From NCBI RefSeq assembly GCF_965227785.1, contig NZ_OZ245785.1:62001-126000 (forward strand): a stretch of DNA of 64,000 nt, read 5' to 3'. Source of the DNA: Gracilimonas sp965227785 (GTDB lineage Bacteria; Bacteroidota; Rhodothermia; Balneolales; Balneolaceae). Positions within the stretch are counted from its first letter, which is position 1. The number at the start of each line of letters is the position of its first letter. The translations under genes and the position numbers were made by a program. Below the pieces are notes generated by a model, which was not told the DNA's origin, ran no database searches, and saw nothing but the letters and a program-made list of their open reading frames with translations. This document shows positions 1-8,855 of this stretch, piece after piece.

Positions 1-1
1 A

Positions 2-1228
2 GGGACCAAAGAAGAAAGAAAGGATATAGTTGAGGATTTTAAGGACGGCAAAATAGACCTTCTCTTTGTGTATAACATGCTTTTGACCGGTTTTGATGCA
101 AAACGACTCAAGAAACTGTATATCGGTCGTGTTATTAAGTCTCATAATTTACTACAGGCACTGACTCGTGTTAATAGAACCTACAAAGATTTTCGGTATG
201 GGTATGTGGTAGATTTTGCTGATATAGAAACTGAGTTTGATAAGACAAACAAGGCTTATTTTGATGAACTCCAGTCTGAGCTTGGAGATGAGATGGAGCA
301 CTACTCCAATCTATTTAAGAAGCCTGAGGAGATTGAAGCTGAGATTGCAGAAATCACAGAGGTGCTGTTTCATTTCAACACCGAAAATGCAGAGATCTTT
401 TCTCAACAGATCAGTGAAATTGAAGACCGTGGTGAAATGCTGAAAATCACCAAAGCTTTGAATAATGCGAAGAGCTTGTATAACCTGATCCGACTTTCAG
501 GTAATTATGAATTATTACAAAAACTGGACTTTCATAAGCTTAACATACTGGCTCGGGAAGCTAATAATCACCTGGCCCTAATCAACCAAAAGGAAGCACT
601 GGAAAAAAGCGTTGATACTACCAATCTGCTTAATGTAGCTCTGGAAGATGTAGTCTTTACGTTCTCCAAGATTAAAGAAGAAGAGCTAATTATTGCAGAT
701 GAGCTAAAGAACACTCTACAAAGAACCCGTGAAGCTTTGGGTGGGAATTTTGATCAAAAAGACCCGGTATTTGTTTCTTTAAAAGAAGAACTGGAGCGGT
801 TGTTTAAAAAGAAAAAGCTGAGTGATGTGACCAAAAAAGAAATGGAAGCTAACATCAAAAAATTGGAGAATATCCATACACGGGCTAAAGAGCTGGAGAG
901 GAAAAATCAGCTTTTAAAAGCGAAGTATGAGAATGATGAAAAGTACGCTCGATTGCATAAACGTTTGATGGAAAAAGACCCGCTGACGGACTCCGAAAGC
1001 AAACTATTTGAAGTGCTCCAGGATCTGAAACATGAAATAGATGATAACATCCTGCAAAACTCCAACATGTTGGAAAATGAGAGCTTTATAAAGAAGATGA
1101 TGGGTCGTATCATTATCAACCAATTTAAGAATAAGCACGATTTACCTATTGATGCGGAGACATCAAAACGCATCAATGGATTGATTGTGAAAGAATATAT
1201 GAATGAGTATTACGGCGAAGTAGCATGA
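2..1228 (+). CDS. hsdR: Type I restriction enzyme R subunit (HsdR), C-terminal part only
   Basis: The reading frame is open from base 2, so the gene begins before the window; about 408 C-terminal residues are present of a protein that usually has around 1,000. The visible start is the end of the SF2 helicase/translocase module: motif V-like TGFD followed by motif VI-like QALTRVNR, then the long charged helical C-terminal region that in this family contacts the methylase core. HsdR supplies ATP-driven translocation and cleavage of unmodified DNA. Its stop overlaps the hsdM start by four bases (ATGA), so the two are translationally coupled. The nuclease domain would lie upstream and cannot be checked here. 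Confidence 0.9.
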   Translation, partial: GTKEERKDIVEDFKDGKIDLLFVYNMLLTGFDAKRLKKLYIGRVIKSHNLLQALTRVNRTYKDFRYGYVVDFADIETEFDKTNKAYFDELQSELGDEMEHYSNLFKKPEEIEAEIAEITEVLFHFNTENAEIFSQQISEIEDRGEMLKITKALNNAKSLYNLIRLSGNYELLQKLDFHKLNILAREANNHLALINQKEALEKSVDTTNLLNVALEDVVFTFSKIKEEELIIADELKNTLQRTREALGGNFDQKDPVFVSLKEELERLFKKKKLSDVTKKEMEANIKKLENIHTRAKELERKNQLLKAKYENDEKYARLHKRLMEKDPLTDSESKLFEVLQDLKHEIDDNILQNSNMLENESFIKKMMGRIIINQFKNKHDLPIDAETSKRINGLIVKEYMNEYYGEVA

Positions 1229-2847
1229 ATACAACTTTAGAATTTAAGGAAAAGACCAAAACCCTAATTGATGACCTGAAAAGTGTCTGTGCCAACTATG
1301 GTTTAGGCAATGATGGGAATGAGTTTAAAATTATCACTCAGGTCTTTTTATATAAGTTTCTGAACGATAAATTTATACACGAAGTAAAGCAGGTGGATAA
1401 GAAGCTTGCTAAAGTGGAGGATATCGAAAAGAAACTAAAAGATTATGATGAGGATGAGTATGAAATGCTCATTATGGGGCTGAATGAAAACACGGCTATT
1501 CTTAAGTCAAATCATTTTATATCCCATTTGTATGAAAAGCAGAATGAAGATGATTTTTCTAAGTTATTCGATGATACCTTAAAGGATATTGCGAAAATCA
1601 ATAGTGAGATTTTCTCGGTAGTCACGGAAGGTGGTGAAAAGATTGTTCTGTTCGATGAGCTGAGCCAGTATGTAACCGGGAAAAGGGATGAATTTTGCAA
1701 GGCACTCATCAATAAGCTGGTAGGATTTAGCTTCGAGAATATTTTCCATGAAAAATTTGATTTTTATGCCACCATCTTTGAGTACCTGATCAAAGATTAC
1801 AATTCAAACAGTGGCGGGAAGTATGCTGAGTATTTTACTCCACATGCGGTTTCCAAGATCATGGCAAAATGCTTGGTGCAGGAAGATGTGAGCAATGTAA
1901 CCTGCTATGACCCCTCAGCCGGATCGGGTACTTTGTTGATGAACCTGGCCCATGAAATTGGAGAGAATAAGTGTACTATTTATTCACAGGACATTTCGCA
2001 GAAGTCATCTCACTTGCTGCGACTGAATTTGATTCTGAATGACCTGGTTCATTCCATTCCCCATATCATAAAAGGGAATACCATACTTGATCCATATCAC
2101 AAACAGAAGGACGGAAAGCTCCAGAAGTTTGATTATATCGTATCAAACCCACCATTTAAGTTAGACTTTAGCGATTACTGGAATGATTTAGATACGAAGG
2201 AAAATAAAAACCGGTTCTTTGCTGGAATTCCAAAGATTCCAAAAAAAGCAGTGGATAAAATGGCTATCTATGAGCTGTTCATTCAGCATATAATGTATTC
2301 CATGAAGGATACTGGAAAAGCGGCTGTAGTAGTGCCGACTGGTTTTATAACAGCACTAAGTGGCATCGATAAGAAAATCCGTAAGAAGCTAGTAGGTGAA
2401 AAAATGCTAGCTGGAGTCGTAAGTATGCCCAGTAATATTTTTGCCAATACCGGAACCAATGTTTCGGTGTTATTTCTGGATAAGCAGAACAAAGAGGATG
2501 TTGTATTAATTGATGCCTCAAAATTGGGAGAAACCGTTAAAGAGGGTAAGAATCAGAAAACGGTGCTTACTCATGAGGAAGAAGAGAAGATTATAGAAAC
2601 CTTCAATAATAAAGAAGAAGTAGATGACTTCTCAGTAGTGGTTAGTTATGATGAGATTAAAAAGAAAAAGTACTCATTGAGTGCGGGACAATATTTCCAA
2701 ATTAAAATTGAATATGTTGATATAACTCAGGATGAATTTGATTCAAAAATTTCGGCTTACGAAGAAAACTTAAGCCAAATGTTTAGTGAGTCAAAAGCTT
2801 TAGAAAGAGAAATTCAATCTAGAATAAGTAGGTTGAGTTATGAATAA
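1225..2847 (+). CDS. hsdM: Type I restriction-modification N6-adenine methyltransferase (HsdM)
   Basis: 540 aa, a normal HsdM length. An N-terminal helical domain (about 1-150) precedes the SAM-dependent methylase. The cofactor motif DPSAGSGTL is near residue 230 and the catalytic NPPF motif (in VSNPPFKLDF) near residue 308, the combination that defines N6-adenine methylases. AEYFTPHAVSKIM, just before motif I, is also typical of HsdM. The C-terminus is charged and probably coiled, as expected for HsdS binding. With HsdS it forms the modification enzyme, and with HsdR the restriction complex. The gene overlaps hsdR by 4 bp and hsdS by 8 bp. Confidence 0.95.
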   Translation: MNTTLEFKEKTKTLIDDLKSVCANYGLGNDGNEFKIITQVFLYKFLNDKFIHEVKQVDKKLAKVEDIEKKLKDYDEDEYEMLIMGLNENTAILKSNHFISHLYEKQNEDDFSKLFDDTLKDIAKINSEIFSVVTEGGEKIVLFDELSQYVTGKRDEFCKALINKLVGFSFENIFHEKFDFYATIFEYLIKDYNSNSGGKYAEYFTPHAVSKIMAKCLVQEDVSNVTCYDPSAGSGTLLMNLAHEIGENKCTIYSQDISQKSSHLLRLNLILNDLVHSIPHIIKGNTILDPYHKQKDGKLQKFDYIVSNPPFKLDFSDYWNDLDTKENKNRFFAGIPKIPKKAVDKMAIYELFIQHIMYSMKDTGKAAVVVPTGFITALSGIDKKIRKKLVGEKMLAGVVSMPSNIFANTGTNVSVLFLDKQNKEDVVLIDASKLGETVKEGKNQKTVLTHEEEEKIIETFNNKEEVDDFSVVVSYDEIKKKKYSLSAGQYFQIKIEYVDITQDEFDSKISAYEENLSQMFSESKALEREIQSRISRLSYE

Positions 2848-4813
2848 CTGGGATAAAAAGGTTATTGGGAAAGCTATTAGCTTTAATCCCAGTGAGTCTT
2901 TAGAGAGAGGTACATTAGCTCCAAAAATTCCGATGGGGAATTTGACCGAGCATCAAAGAAAAATTGATGGATTTGAGTTAGCAAAATATAAAAGCGGGCC
3001 TAAGTTCAGAAATGGCGATACTCTATTAGCAAAGATCACACCCTGCCTGGAGAATGGAAAAACTGCTCAAGTTGATATACTTGAAGAAGACCAGTTAGCT
3101 TTTGGCTCTTCTGAATTTATAGTATTAAGAGCCACTAATCACACCACTCCAGATTTTGTCTATTATCTATCTATAAGCCCGACTTTTAGGAAAAAAGCAA
3201 TAAGTTGTATGGAGGGGACATCGGGACGAAAAAGAGTAAGACATACTACTCTTAAGAAATTTGAATTACCGTTTCCCAGTATTGAGGAGCAAGAAAGAAT
3301 AACAGGGATACTTAAAGCTATTGATTCCAAGATTGAGCTCAATAAAAAAATAAACAAAGAGCTCGAATCGATGGCAAAACTAATATATGACTACTGGTTT
3401 GTTCAGTTCGAATTTCCCGATGAGAATAGGAAGCCTTATAAGTCTTCTGGTGGGGAGATGGAATACAATAAAAAGTTGAAGAGAGAAATTCCTAGAGGAT
3501 GGAAAGTTGGAGGATTTGAGGATTTAGGAGATATAGTCGGAGGGTCGACGCCTTCTAAATCAGTTAAAGAAAATTTCACGGAAAATGGAACACCGTGGAT
3601 AACTCCAAAGGATTTATCAGATAACTCAGGGAAAAAGTTTTTTTCTAAAGGAGAGTGGGATGTAACTAAAAAAGGGATTAAGGATGCATCATTAAACTTA
3701 CTTCCAAAAGGCACTGTGTTATTAAGTTCAAGAGCTCCCATTGGCTATTTGGCAATAGCAAGAAATGATGTAACAACTAATCAAGGCTTTAAATCTATTG
3801 TCCCTTTTGATTCTTACCCAACTGAGTATGTTTACTATACAGTAAAAACATTTATACCAGCGATGATACAATATGCCTCGGGTTCTACTTTTAAGGAAAT
3901 ATCAGCCACCATTCTTAAAATGATTAAAATACATCAACCACCTGAAGAGTTGATTGAGAAATTCTCAAATAAAGTAAAACCAATTTTTAAACAGCAAGAT
4001 CTTTTAGAAAAGGAGAACAAGGAGCTAGAAGAGTTAAGGAATTGGCTATTACCAATGCTTATGAATGGCCAGGTAACCGTAAAAGAAGCAGAGGAGGAGT
4101 TAAGTATTGCTGCTGAGCCTGGACAACCTTATGACACTTCAGAACAGGCAAGAGTTTTGCCATTTAAATCTACGAGGGAAACTGAAGAAAGACTCCGATC
4201 TAAAGAGGGATTGAATTTAAAAGATGTTCAAGCCGGAGTTATGGCAATGATTATTCAAAAACATGATCAAAGTCATTCCTACAAGGATACACTAGGTCAT
4301 GTAAAAATGGAAAAACTGCTCCACATTATAGAAGCAGAAACGGGAATAAATTTAGGAAGAAATCCAAAACGAATAGCAGCAGGTCCCGCTGATATGAATT
4401 GGCTGGTAAAAGTAGAACATCGTGCCAATAAAAAAAGATGGTTCCATACTATAAAACATGAGGATGGAAGTTATTCATACAATCAGGGAACTAACATCGA
4501 CTCTGCAATCAGAACGATTATACAGTATTTTCCCAATGTCGTATCTCAAATTGAAGCAATTATTGGCGACTTTATAAAACTAAATCGTGAACAGACAGAA
4601 TTAGTTGTAACCACTTATGCTGCTTGGCATGACTTGTTAGCTTATGGATATCAACCCTCAGAAATTGAAATTGTAGTTCACGCAAGCACTGAAGAGTTTT
4701 GGACACTTGATAAAGAAAAATTTGAGAAAGAGAAGTTCTTTAAATCCATCAATTGGCTCAAGAGAAAGAAATTAGTACCTAACGGATTAAGAAAAATTAC
4801 TGCTAAGAAATAG
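2840..4813 (+). CDS. hsdS: Type I restriction specificity subunit (HsdS) with fused C-terminal extension
   Basis: 657 aa, well above the usual 400-450. Two target-recognition domains are visible: TRD1 about residues 1-150, then a conserved helical spacer (IEEQERITGILKAIDSKIEL, followed by YDYWFVQFEFP), and TRD2 about 205-390, then the second spacer ending in ELEELRNWLLPMLMNGQV. Residues about 455-657 are an extra region that ordinary HsdS lacks, with a KMEKLLHIIE segment, an AAGPADMNWL segment and a KRWFHTIK segment. I have an impression of similar tails in other Bacteroidota HsdS proteins but cannot name the domain. The start overlaps hsdM by 8 bp. TRD1 begins almost at the N-terminus. Confidence 0.92.
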   Translation: MNNWDKKVIGKAISFNPSESLERGTLAPKIPMGNLTEHQRKIDGFELAKYKSGPKFRNGDTLLAKITPCLENGKTAQVDILEEDQLAFGSSEFIVLRATNHTTPDFVYYLSISPTFRKKAISCMEGTSGRKRVRHTTLKKFELPFPSIEEQERITGILKAIDSKIELNKKINKELESMAKLIYDYWFVQFEFPDENRKPYKSSGGEMEYNKKLKREIPRGWKVGGFEDLGDIVGGSTPSKSVKENFTENGTPWITPKDLSDNSGKKFFSKGEWDVTKKGIKDASLNLLPKGTVLLSSRAPIGYLAIARNDVTTNQGFKSIVPFDSYPTEYVYYTVKTFIPAMIQYASGSTFKEISATILKMIKIHQPPEELIEKFSNKVKPIFKQQDLLEKENKELEELRNWLLPMLMNGQVTVKEAEEELSIAAEPGQPYDTSEQARVLPFKSTRETEERLRSKEGLNLKDVQAGVMAMIIQKHDQSHSYKDTLGHVKMEKLLHIIEAETGINLGRNPKRIAAGPADMNWLVKVEHRANKKRWFHTIKHEDGSYSYNQGTNIDSAIRTIIQYFPNVVSQIEAIIGDFIKLNREQTELVVTTYAAWHDLLAYGYQPSEIEIVVHASTEEFWTLDKEKFEKEKFFKSINWLKRKKLVPNGLRKITAKK

Positions 4814-4837
4814 ATGTAAATAAAGGCTATATAGTTT

Positions 4838-5347
4838 ATGAATGGAAAAATAGGATGGAAAACGGTATTAGCGATTGTGATTTTTGTAGTAATCGTGTTT
4901 CTGTTCATATCCTCATTGGGTCAGTATAACCCAACGGGTATAGCCAAGCAGCAAGAGTTTAAAGACGACCGGGAGGAAGCAGAACGTAAACATCAATGGT
5001 TTACTGAGGTTTTGAAGAACCAAGAAAAATTAAAGACTGATCTACAATTGAAATTTAAATGGATTTATGCGTTTGTAAGAGCCTTTGTTCTTTTAGTTTG
5101 GTCGGCCTTTATTTATTCCATGTATGCTTTTGGAATTGCAACGGGAATCTTGGGGCTAATTGCACTTTCATCACTTCCTTTGTGGTTTGTTATTGCGGCA
5201 AATTTTCTTGTTACCGGTACATATCGAGACTTGAAAGACTTTATTAGAGTTACTGAAATTAAACTAGAAAATTGGGTATACGGAAGGTATATAGATATAG
5301 ACGCAAGGATTGCCTCAACCCAAGAGCAAATTAACAGGTTACAATAA
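4838..5347 (+). CDS. Small membrane protein of unknown function in the defence island
   Basis: 169 aa. An N-terminal hydrophobic helix (about residues 7-27) is followed by a charged, probably coiled stretch (about 35-70) and two closely spaced hydrophobic helices (about 72-125); the C-terminus is charged. The family is not recognised. It sits 24 bp after hsdS and 45 bp before the cyclase gene, on the same strand, so it could belong to either unit. A membrane partner next to a cyclic-nucleotide defence system is suggestive, but the real candidate effector is the protein encoded at 6393. No catalytic motif is visible. Confidence 0.6.
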   Translation: MNGKIGWKTVLAIVIFVVIVFLFISSLGQYNPTGIAKQQEFKDDREEAERKHQWFTEVLKNQEKLKTDLQLKFKWIYAFVRAFVLLVWSAFIYSMYAFGIATGILGLIALSSLPLWFVIAANFLVTGTYRDLKDFIRVTEIKLENWVYGRYIDIDARIASTQEQINRLQ

Positions 5348-5392
5348 TTACAAGGTGTAGGGAAAAATTAACTACTATAAAATGATTCGGGG

Positions 5393-6388
5393 ATGGCTGT
5401 AAAAGATTTAATAGATAGAGTAGAGGAAGAAGTTCAGGATGTCATAAATACAGATTTTGAATATAGCGGAGCTACATGTGTACCAAACTATGATGATCCA
5501 GGATTAACCTACGAAAGTGGGGAGACCAAGAAAGGAAAAAGGTTAGAAACCTGCGTTCTCTATGCAGATATTAGAGACTCTGTTAAGTTAAATGAGGATA
5601 ACGACTCCGAAACGATGGGTCAGCTCTATACCGCATTTACTAAAGCGGTATTAAGAGCAGCTGAATATCATGATGGATCCGTAAGAAATATCATTGGTGA
5701 TCGGGTAATGGTCGTATTTCCACCTACGCTTTGCTTTAAGAATGCTGTAGACTGTGCTGTATCCATAAATCATATTTCATCTAATATCATTAATCCTAGT
5801 TTCACGGGGTTTACATTTAAATGTGGAATAGGAATTGATTATGGTCCCATGAAAGTCCTAAAAGTAGGTGTTGAAAAAAGGGGGAAAGAAAATAAGGATA
5901 ACAAAAACTTAGTATGGGTTGGCGGCCCTGCTAATATTGCTTCGAGATTAACCGATGTGGCTAATAAAACTATTGAGGAAGAGTATTATGAAGTTATAAG
6001 ACACCCAATTAATCCCAGATCACAATTATTTGGCTATTCAATAGCCCGCGCATTGTTTCCTGAACAATTTGCATATGATCCCAATGCTCCAAGATATCTT
6101 AGTTATACTGAGACTGTAGAAAAATCAAAAGAAGAGTTTTCTGACTCGATTTCTCATTTAAGTGATGGATCACTTTATATGAAGGATGGTAAAAATGTTT
6201 CATTTGAAAAGAAGAAGAGGGACTATACTTATGAACCTATATTAGTTACAGAATCTGTTTTTGAAGGTTTGAAGAAAGAAGATTCTAAAAGGAATAGCCT
6301 AGTGAAAGATTATTGGGATAAACAGACAAGGAAGGTTAATAACGTATCCGAAGATATTTTTGGCGCAGATCTAATATGGATTATTTAA
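5393..6388 (+). CDS. pycC: Pycsar-type nucleotide cyclase (PycC-like)
   Basis: 331 aa with a class III nucleotide cyclase homology domain at about 45-190. YADIRDS (about 57-63) supplies the first metal-binding Asp, IGDRVMVVF (about 100-108) the second, and VGGPANIASRL (about 176-186) matches the Asn/Arg transition-state motif of the family. The gene lies four bases before a gene for a small transmembrane protein of the Pycsar effector type. That two-gene layout is the known Pycsar anti-phage system, in which phage infection triggers synthesis of cCMP or cUMP. The cyclase family and neighbour are seen directly; pyrimidine specificity is inferred from context. The C-terminal 140 residues have no recognised domain. 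Confidence 0.82.
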   Translation: MAVKDLIDRVEEEVQDVINTDFEYSGATCVPNYDDPGLTYESGETKKGKRLETCVLYADIRDSVKLNEDNDSETMGQLYTAFTKAVLRAAEYHDGSVRNIIGDRVMVVFPPTLCFKNAVDCAVSINHISSNIINPSFTGFTFKCGIGIDYGPMKVLKVGVEKRGKENKDNKNLVWVGGPANIASRLTDVANKTIEEEYYEVIRHPINPRSQLFGYSIARALFPEQFAYDPNAPRYLSYTETVEKSKEEFSDSISHLSDGSLYMKDGKNVSFEKKKRDYTYEPILVTESVFEGLKKEDSKRNSLVKDYWDKQTRKVNNVSEDIFGADLIWII

Positions 6389-6392
6389 AGCA

Positions 6393-6914
6393 ATGAATGA
6401 AAATCTTTTAGAAATATTCAAAAACGTTAACGAATGGCTCAAACATGCAGAAGCTAAGAATGCCATGCTAGTCGCCTTTGACGGTGCTGCCATTTTTGGA
6501 TTAGCTCAAATTCACAGTGCTGATTTTATAAAAAACTCTGAATTCTTATGCTATTCACTCATTGGTGCAATTGGTTTGTTGACCATTTCTTTAATAATTG
6601 CATTGATTTCGTTTTCTCCTCAGTTAAGCTTTAAACCGGAAATAGGTGCTGCGATGCAAAGTGAGAAAAATATGATCTTTTTTGAGTACCTGAGAAAAAT
6701 TCCAACAGAATTGATTGGTAAAGAAATAACAGGAGTAGATTTTTCAAAATTGGGTCAACTTGATCGGGATCTAGCTGAACAAATAAAGCAGAATTCAATT
6801 ATTGCCAGTAGTAAGTATAACCATTTTAAATGGGCAGTAGGGATAGCGAGTGCGGTTTTATTTTTGGCAACAATAGTGGCGTTAATTCAAGTGTTTTACA
6901 TTTTAAATTTATAG
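6393..6914 (+). CDS. pycTM: Pycsar transmembrane effector (PycTM-like)
   Basis: 173 aa. The N-terminal segment (about 10-30: NEWLKHAEAKNAMLVAFDGA) fits the Pycsar effector family pattern of a helix with a conserved 'W..A..K' spacing leading into the first membrane helix. Further hydrophobic helices lie at about 48-70 and 145-170, with a soluble helical segment between them. In studied systems this effector senses the cyclic pyrimidine nucleotide and damages the inner membrane, aborting infection. It starts five bases after the cyclase stop, so the two are certainly co-expressed. A generic small membrane protein is the alternative, but position and pattern both favour PycTM. Confidence 0.75.
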   Translation: MNENLLEIFKNVNEWLKHAEAKNAMLVAFDGAAIFGLAQIHSADFIKNSEFLCYSLIGAIGLLTISLIIALISFSPQLSFKPEIGAAMQSEKNMIFFEYLRKIPTELIGKEITGVDFSKLGQLDRDLAEQIKQNSIIASSKYNHFKWAVGIASAVLFLATIVALIQVFYILNL

Positions 6915-6923
6915 GAGAAAATA

Positions 6924-7955
6924 ATGAGTATTTGGTTATTTAGAGCAGGGAAAGTTGGAGAATATGAAAACAAGTTTTTGGAGGAAAACCGAATTTATTT
7001 AACGTGGGAAGGTTTGGATTATGACTTGTCAAAATTAACTGAACAGAGAGAACTATATGACTTACTTCATGACTTATACCCAGATAATAAAATGGGACGG
7101 TTACGGAATTGGAGTGGTCAAATATGGCCAATCGCAAAAAGAATTGAGAAAGATGATTTGATTATTTTGCCGAGTAAGTTTAAATCATCAATTCATATAG
7201 GTAGGGTTGTTGGGGATTATGTTTTTGATGCTTCAAATGAAGATCCATATAAACATTTTCGAAAGGTTGAATGGATAAAAGAAGACATCCCAAGAAGTAC
7301 TTTTGATCAAGATCTATTGTATTCTTTTGGCGCGTTTATGACGGTTTGTAAGATTGAACGAAATAACGCTGAAGAAAGAATAAGGGCTATATTAGCAGGT
7401 AAAAAAATTGAAAGGCCAAAAACAAGCTTAGACAATGATGAAGATGCTTCAGATACTGGAAATGTGGAGATTGATCTTGAAGAAGTCGCAACCGACCAGA
7501 TTGCTAAATATCTCATTCGAAAATTTAAGGGACATGGACTCAGTGTACTAATTGAAGAGATCTTAAAATCCAAAGGCTTTAGCACATTTAGGTCGCCCTC
7601 TGGTCCGGATAAAGGAGTTGATATATTAGCATCTTCTGGCTCATTAGGCTTTGGAAGTCCAAAAATTTGTGTTCAGGTAAAAAGTGGAGATTCACCCGTT
7701 GATAGGCCTACTCTTGATCAACTGATTGGTACTATGCAAAACTTTAGTGCGGATCAAGGACTTTTAGTTTCTTGGGGTGGCTTTAAAAGATCCGTACAAC
7801 AAGAAATTGCTAATCAATTTTTTAGAGTCAGACTTTGGGGACAAAAGGAAATTATAGAACAGTTGCTTGCTAACTATTCTCAACTTGATGATGAAATAAA
7901 GGCAGAACTTCCTCTAAAAAGAATTTGGGCACTAAACCTTTCAGATGAAGATTAA
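6924..7955 (+). CDS. Mrr-like type IV restriction endonuclease
   Basis: 343 aa. The C-terminal half holds an Mrr-type PD-(D/E)xK nuclease core: an LIEEILKSKGF helix, PDKGVDILA (about 225-233, catalytic Asp) and ICVQVKSG (about 250-257, QxK). The N-terminal 150 residues are not the winged helix of E. coli Mrr. They look like a PUA/EVE-type fold (a WLFRAGK start, IHIGRVVGDYVF, RKVEWIKEDIPRS), a fold often used to read modified bases; this assignment is inference. Such enzymes cut DNA carrying foreign modifications, complementing the type I system that cuts unmodified DNA. It is 9 bp downstream of the Pycsar effector and probably co-transcribed. Confidence 0.82.
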   Translation: MSIWLFRAGKVGEYENKFLEENRIYLTWEGLDYDLSKLTEQRELYDLLHDLYPDNKMGRLRNWSGQIWPIAKRIEKDDLIILPSKFKSSIHIGRVVGDYVFDASNEDPYKHFRKVEWIKEDIPRSTFDQDLLYSFGAFMTVCKIERNNAEERIRAILAGKKIERPKTSLDNDEDASDTGNVEIDLEEVATDQIAKYLIRKFKGHGLSVLIEEILKSKGFSTFRSPSGPDKGVDILASSGSLGFGSPKICVQVKSGDSPVDRPTLDQLIGTMQNFSADQGLLVSWGGFKRSVQQEIANQFFRVRLWGQKEIIEQLLANYSQLDDEIKAELPLKRIWALNLSDED

Positions 7956-7970
7956 ATTGGGTTAAGAGTT

Positions 7971-8837
7971 ATGGATGATTTAAAAAAACTTGTAGCAGAA
8001 GATGATCTAAGGATTAAGCTTCATGACCGAATCGCTTCAAACCTTAAAAAGCTTTTTGAAGAATTTGAAAGTGAAGCTTTCTCAAAAGAAGTAAACTATA
8101 CTCCTGGAGAATTTAAAAGTAGAATTCAGAAATGTGAAGAATTAGTAAAAGAGCTTTGTTTGATTCATGCTTTAATTGGTTTTTGGGGAACTGAAAAACA
8201 TCTACAGCTTCATATATTCACTTTAGAGAATATTGCTTATCAATTAAAAGATGTCAGGGGTAATAGAGTATGGACAGCTGTAAAATGGCATGCAGTACAA
8301 CTAATTTTCTTTTACGCTGGATTGGCAATAACAGCTAGGAATGATAGTGAATTACTTTTTCAACTATTCAATACAAAAATAATTAGTCCCGCTACTTCAG
8401 AAGCAAAAACCACGATTCCGGAAGCTTTGTTGTATGTGAATAGTGAGTTAGATAGTGTATATGATAATTTGATTGAACAGGCAAAGCATAAAGTGCCACA
8501 AAGGCAACATATTTTTAATCAAGTTCAAAAGAACATGACGGACATAATCTTCTTAGGAAATAGATTTGAGGATACTTTCTATAGGTTTGAGATTATTTTT
8601 GCTTTGGAATATATAAACAGAAGGTTTGATGAAATAGGAGAAAGGGTTTGGGGGCCAGTTGGTTTATTTGGATTTGAGTATTATGGATATAACCCATTTG
8701 ATGAATTTATTGAGGAGGCTCAACAAAAAGAAGAAAACTGGGAGCTCTTAAAAGCAGGTTTCTTTGATGGGGATTACAATAGGTTCCAAAAAATTTGTAC
8801 ATCTTTTCAAGAAAATCTTCACCGTCTTAGGTTTTGA
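7971..8837 (+). CDS. Helical protein of unknown function, linked to the TIR gene
   Basis: 288 aa, predicted soluble and largely helical. No catalytic motif is seen. The central part (about 95-150: WTAVKWHAVQLIFFYAGLAITARND) recalls a 'W..l....a..l.Yaglaa' segment I associate with proteins next to TIR or STAND defence genes; that is memory, not a search result. It lies 15 bp after the Mrr-like gene and 18 bp before the TIR gene on the same strand, so it may be the partner (sensor or inhibitor) of the TIR protein or a separate defence gene. Function is not assigned. Confidence 0.7.
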   Translation: MDDLKKLVAEDDLRIKLHDRIASNLKKLFEEFESEAFSKEVNYTPGEFKSRIQKCEELVKELCLIHALIGFWGTEKHLQLHIFTLENIAYQLKDVRGNRVWTAVKWHAVQLIFFYAGLAITARNDSELLFQLFNTKIISPATSEAKTTIPEALLYVNSELDSVYDNLIEQAKHKVPQRQHIFNQVQKNMTDIIFLGNRFEDTFYRFEIIFALEYINRRFDEIGERVWGPVGLFGFEYYGYNPFDEFIEEAQQKEENWELLKAGFFDGDYNRFQKICTSFQENLHRLRF

Positions 8838-8855
8838 AGTCTAAATTAATTTTTT

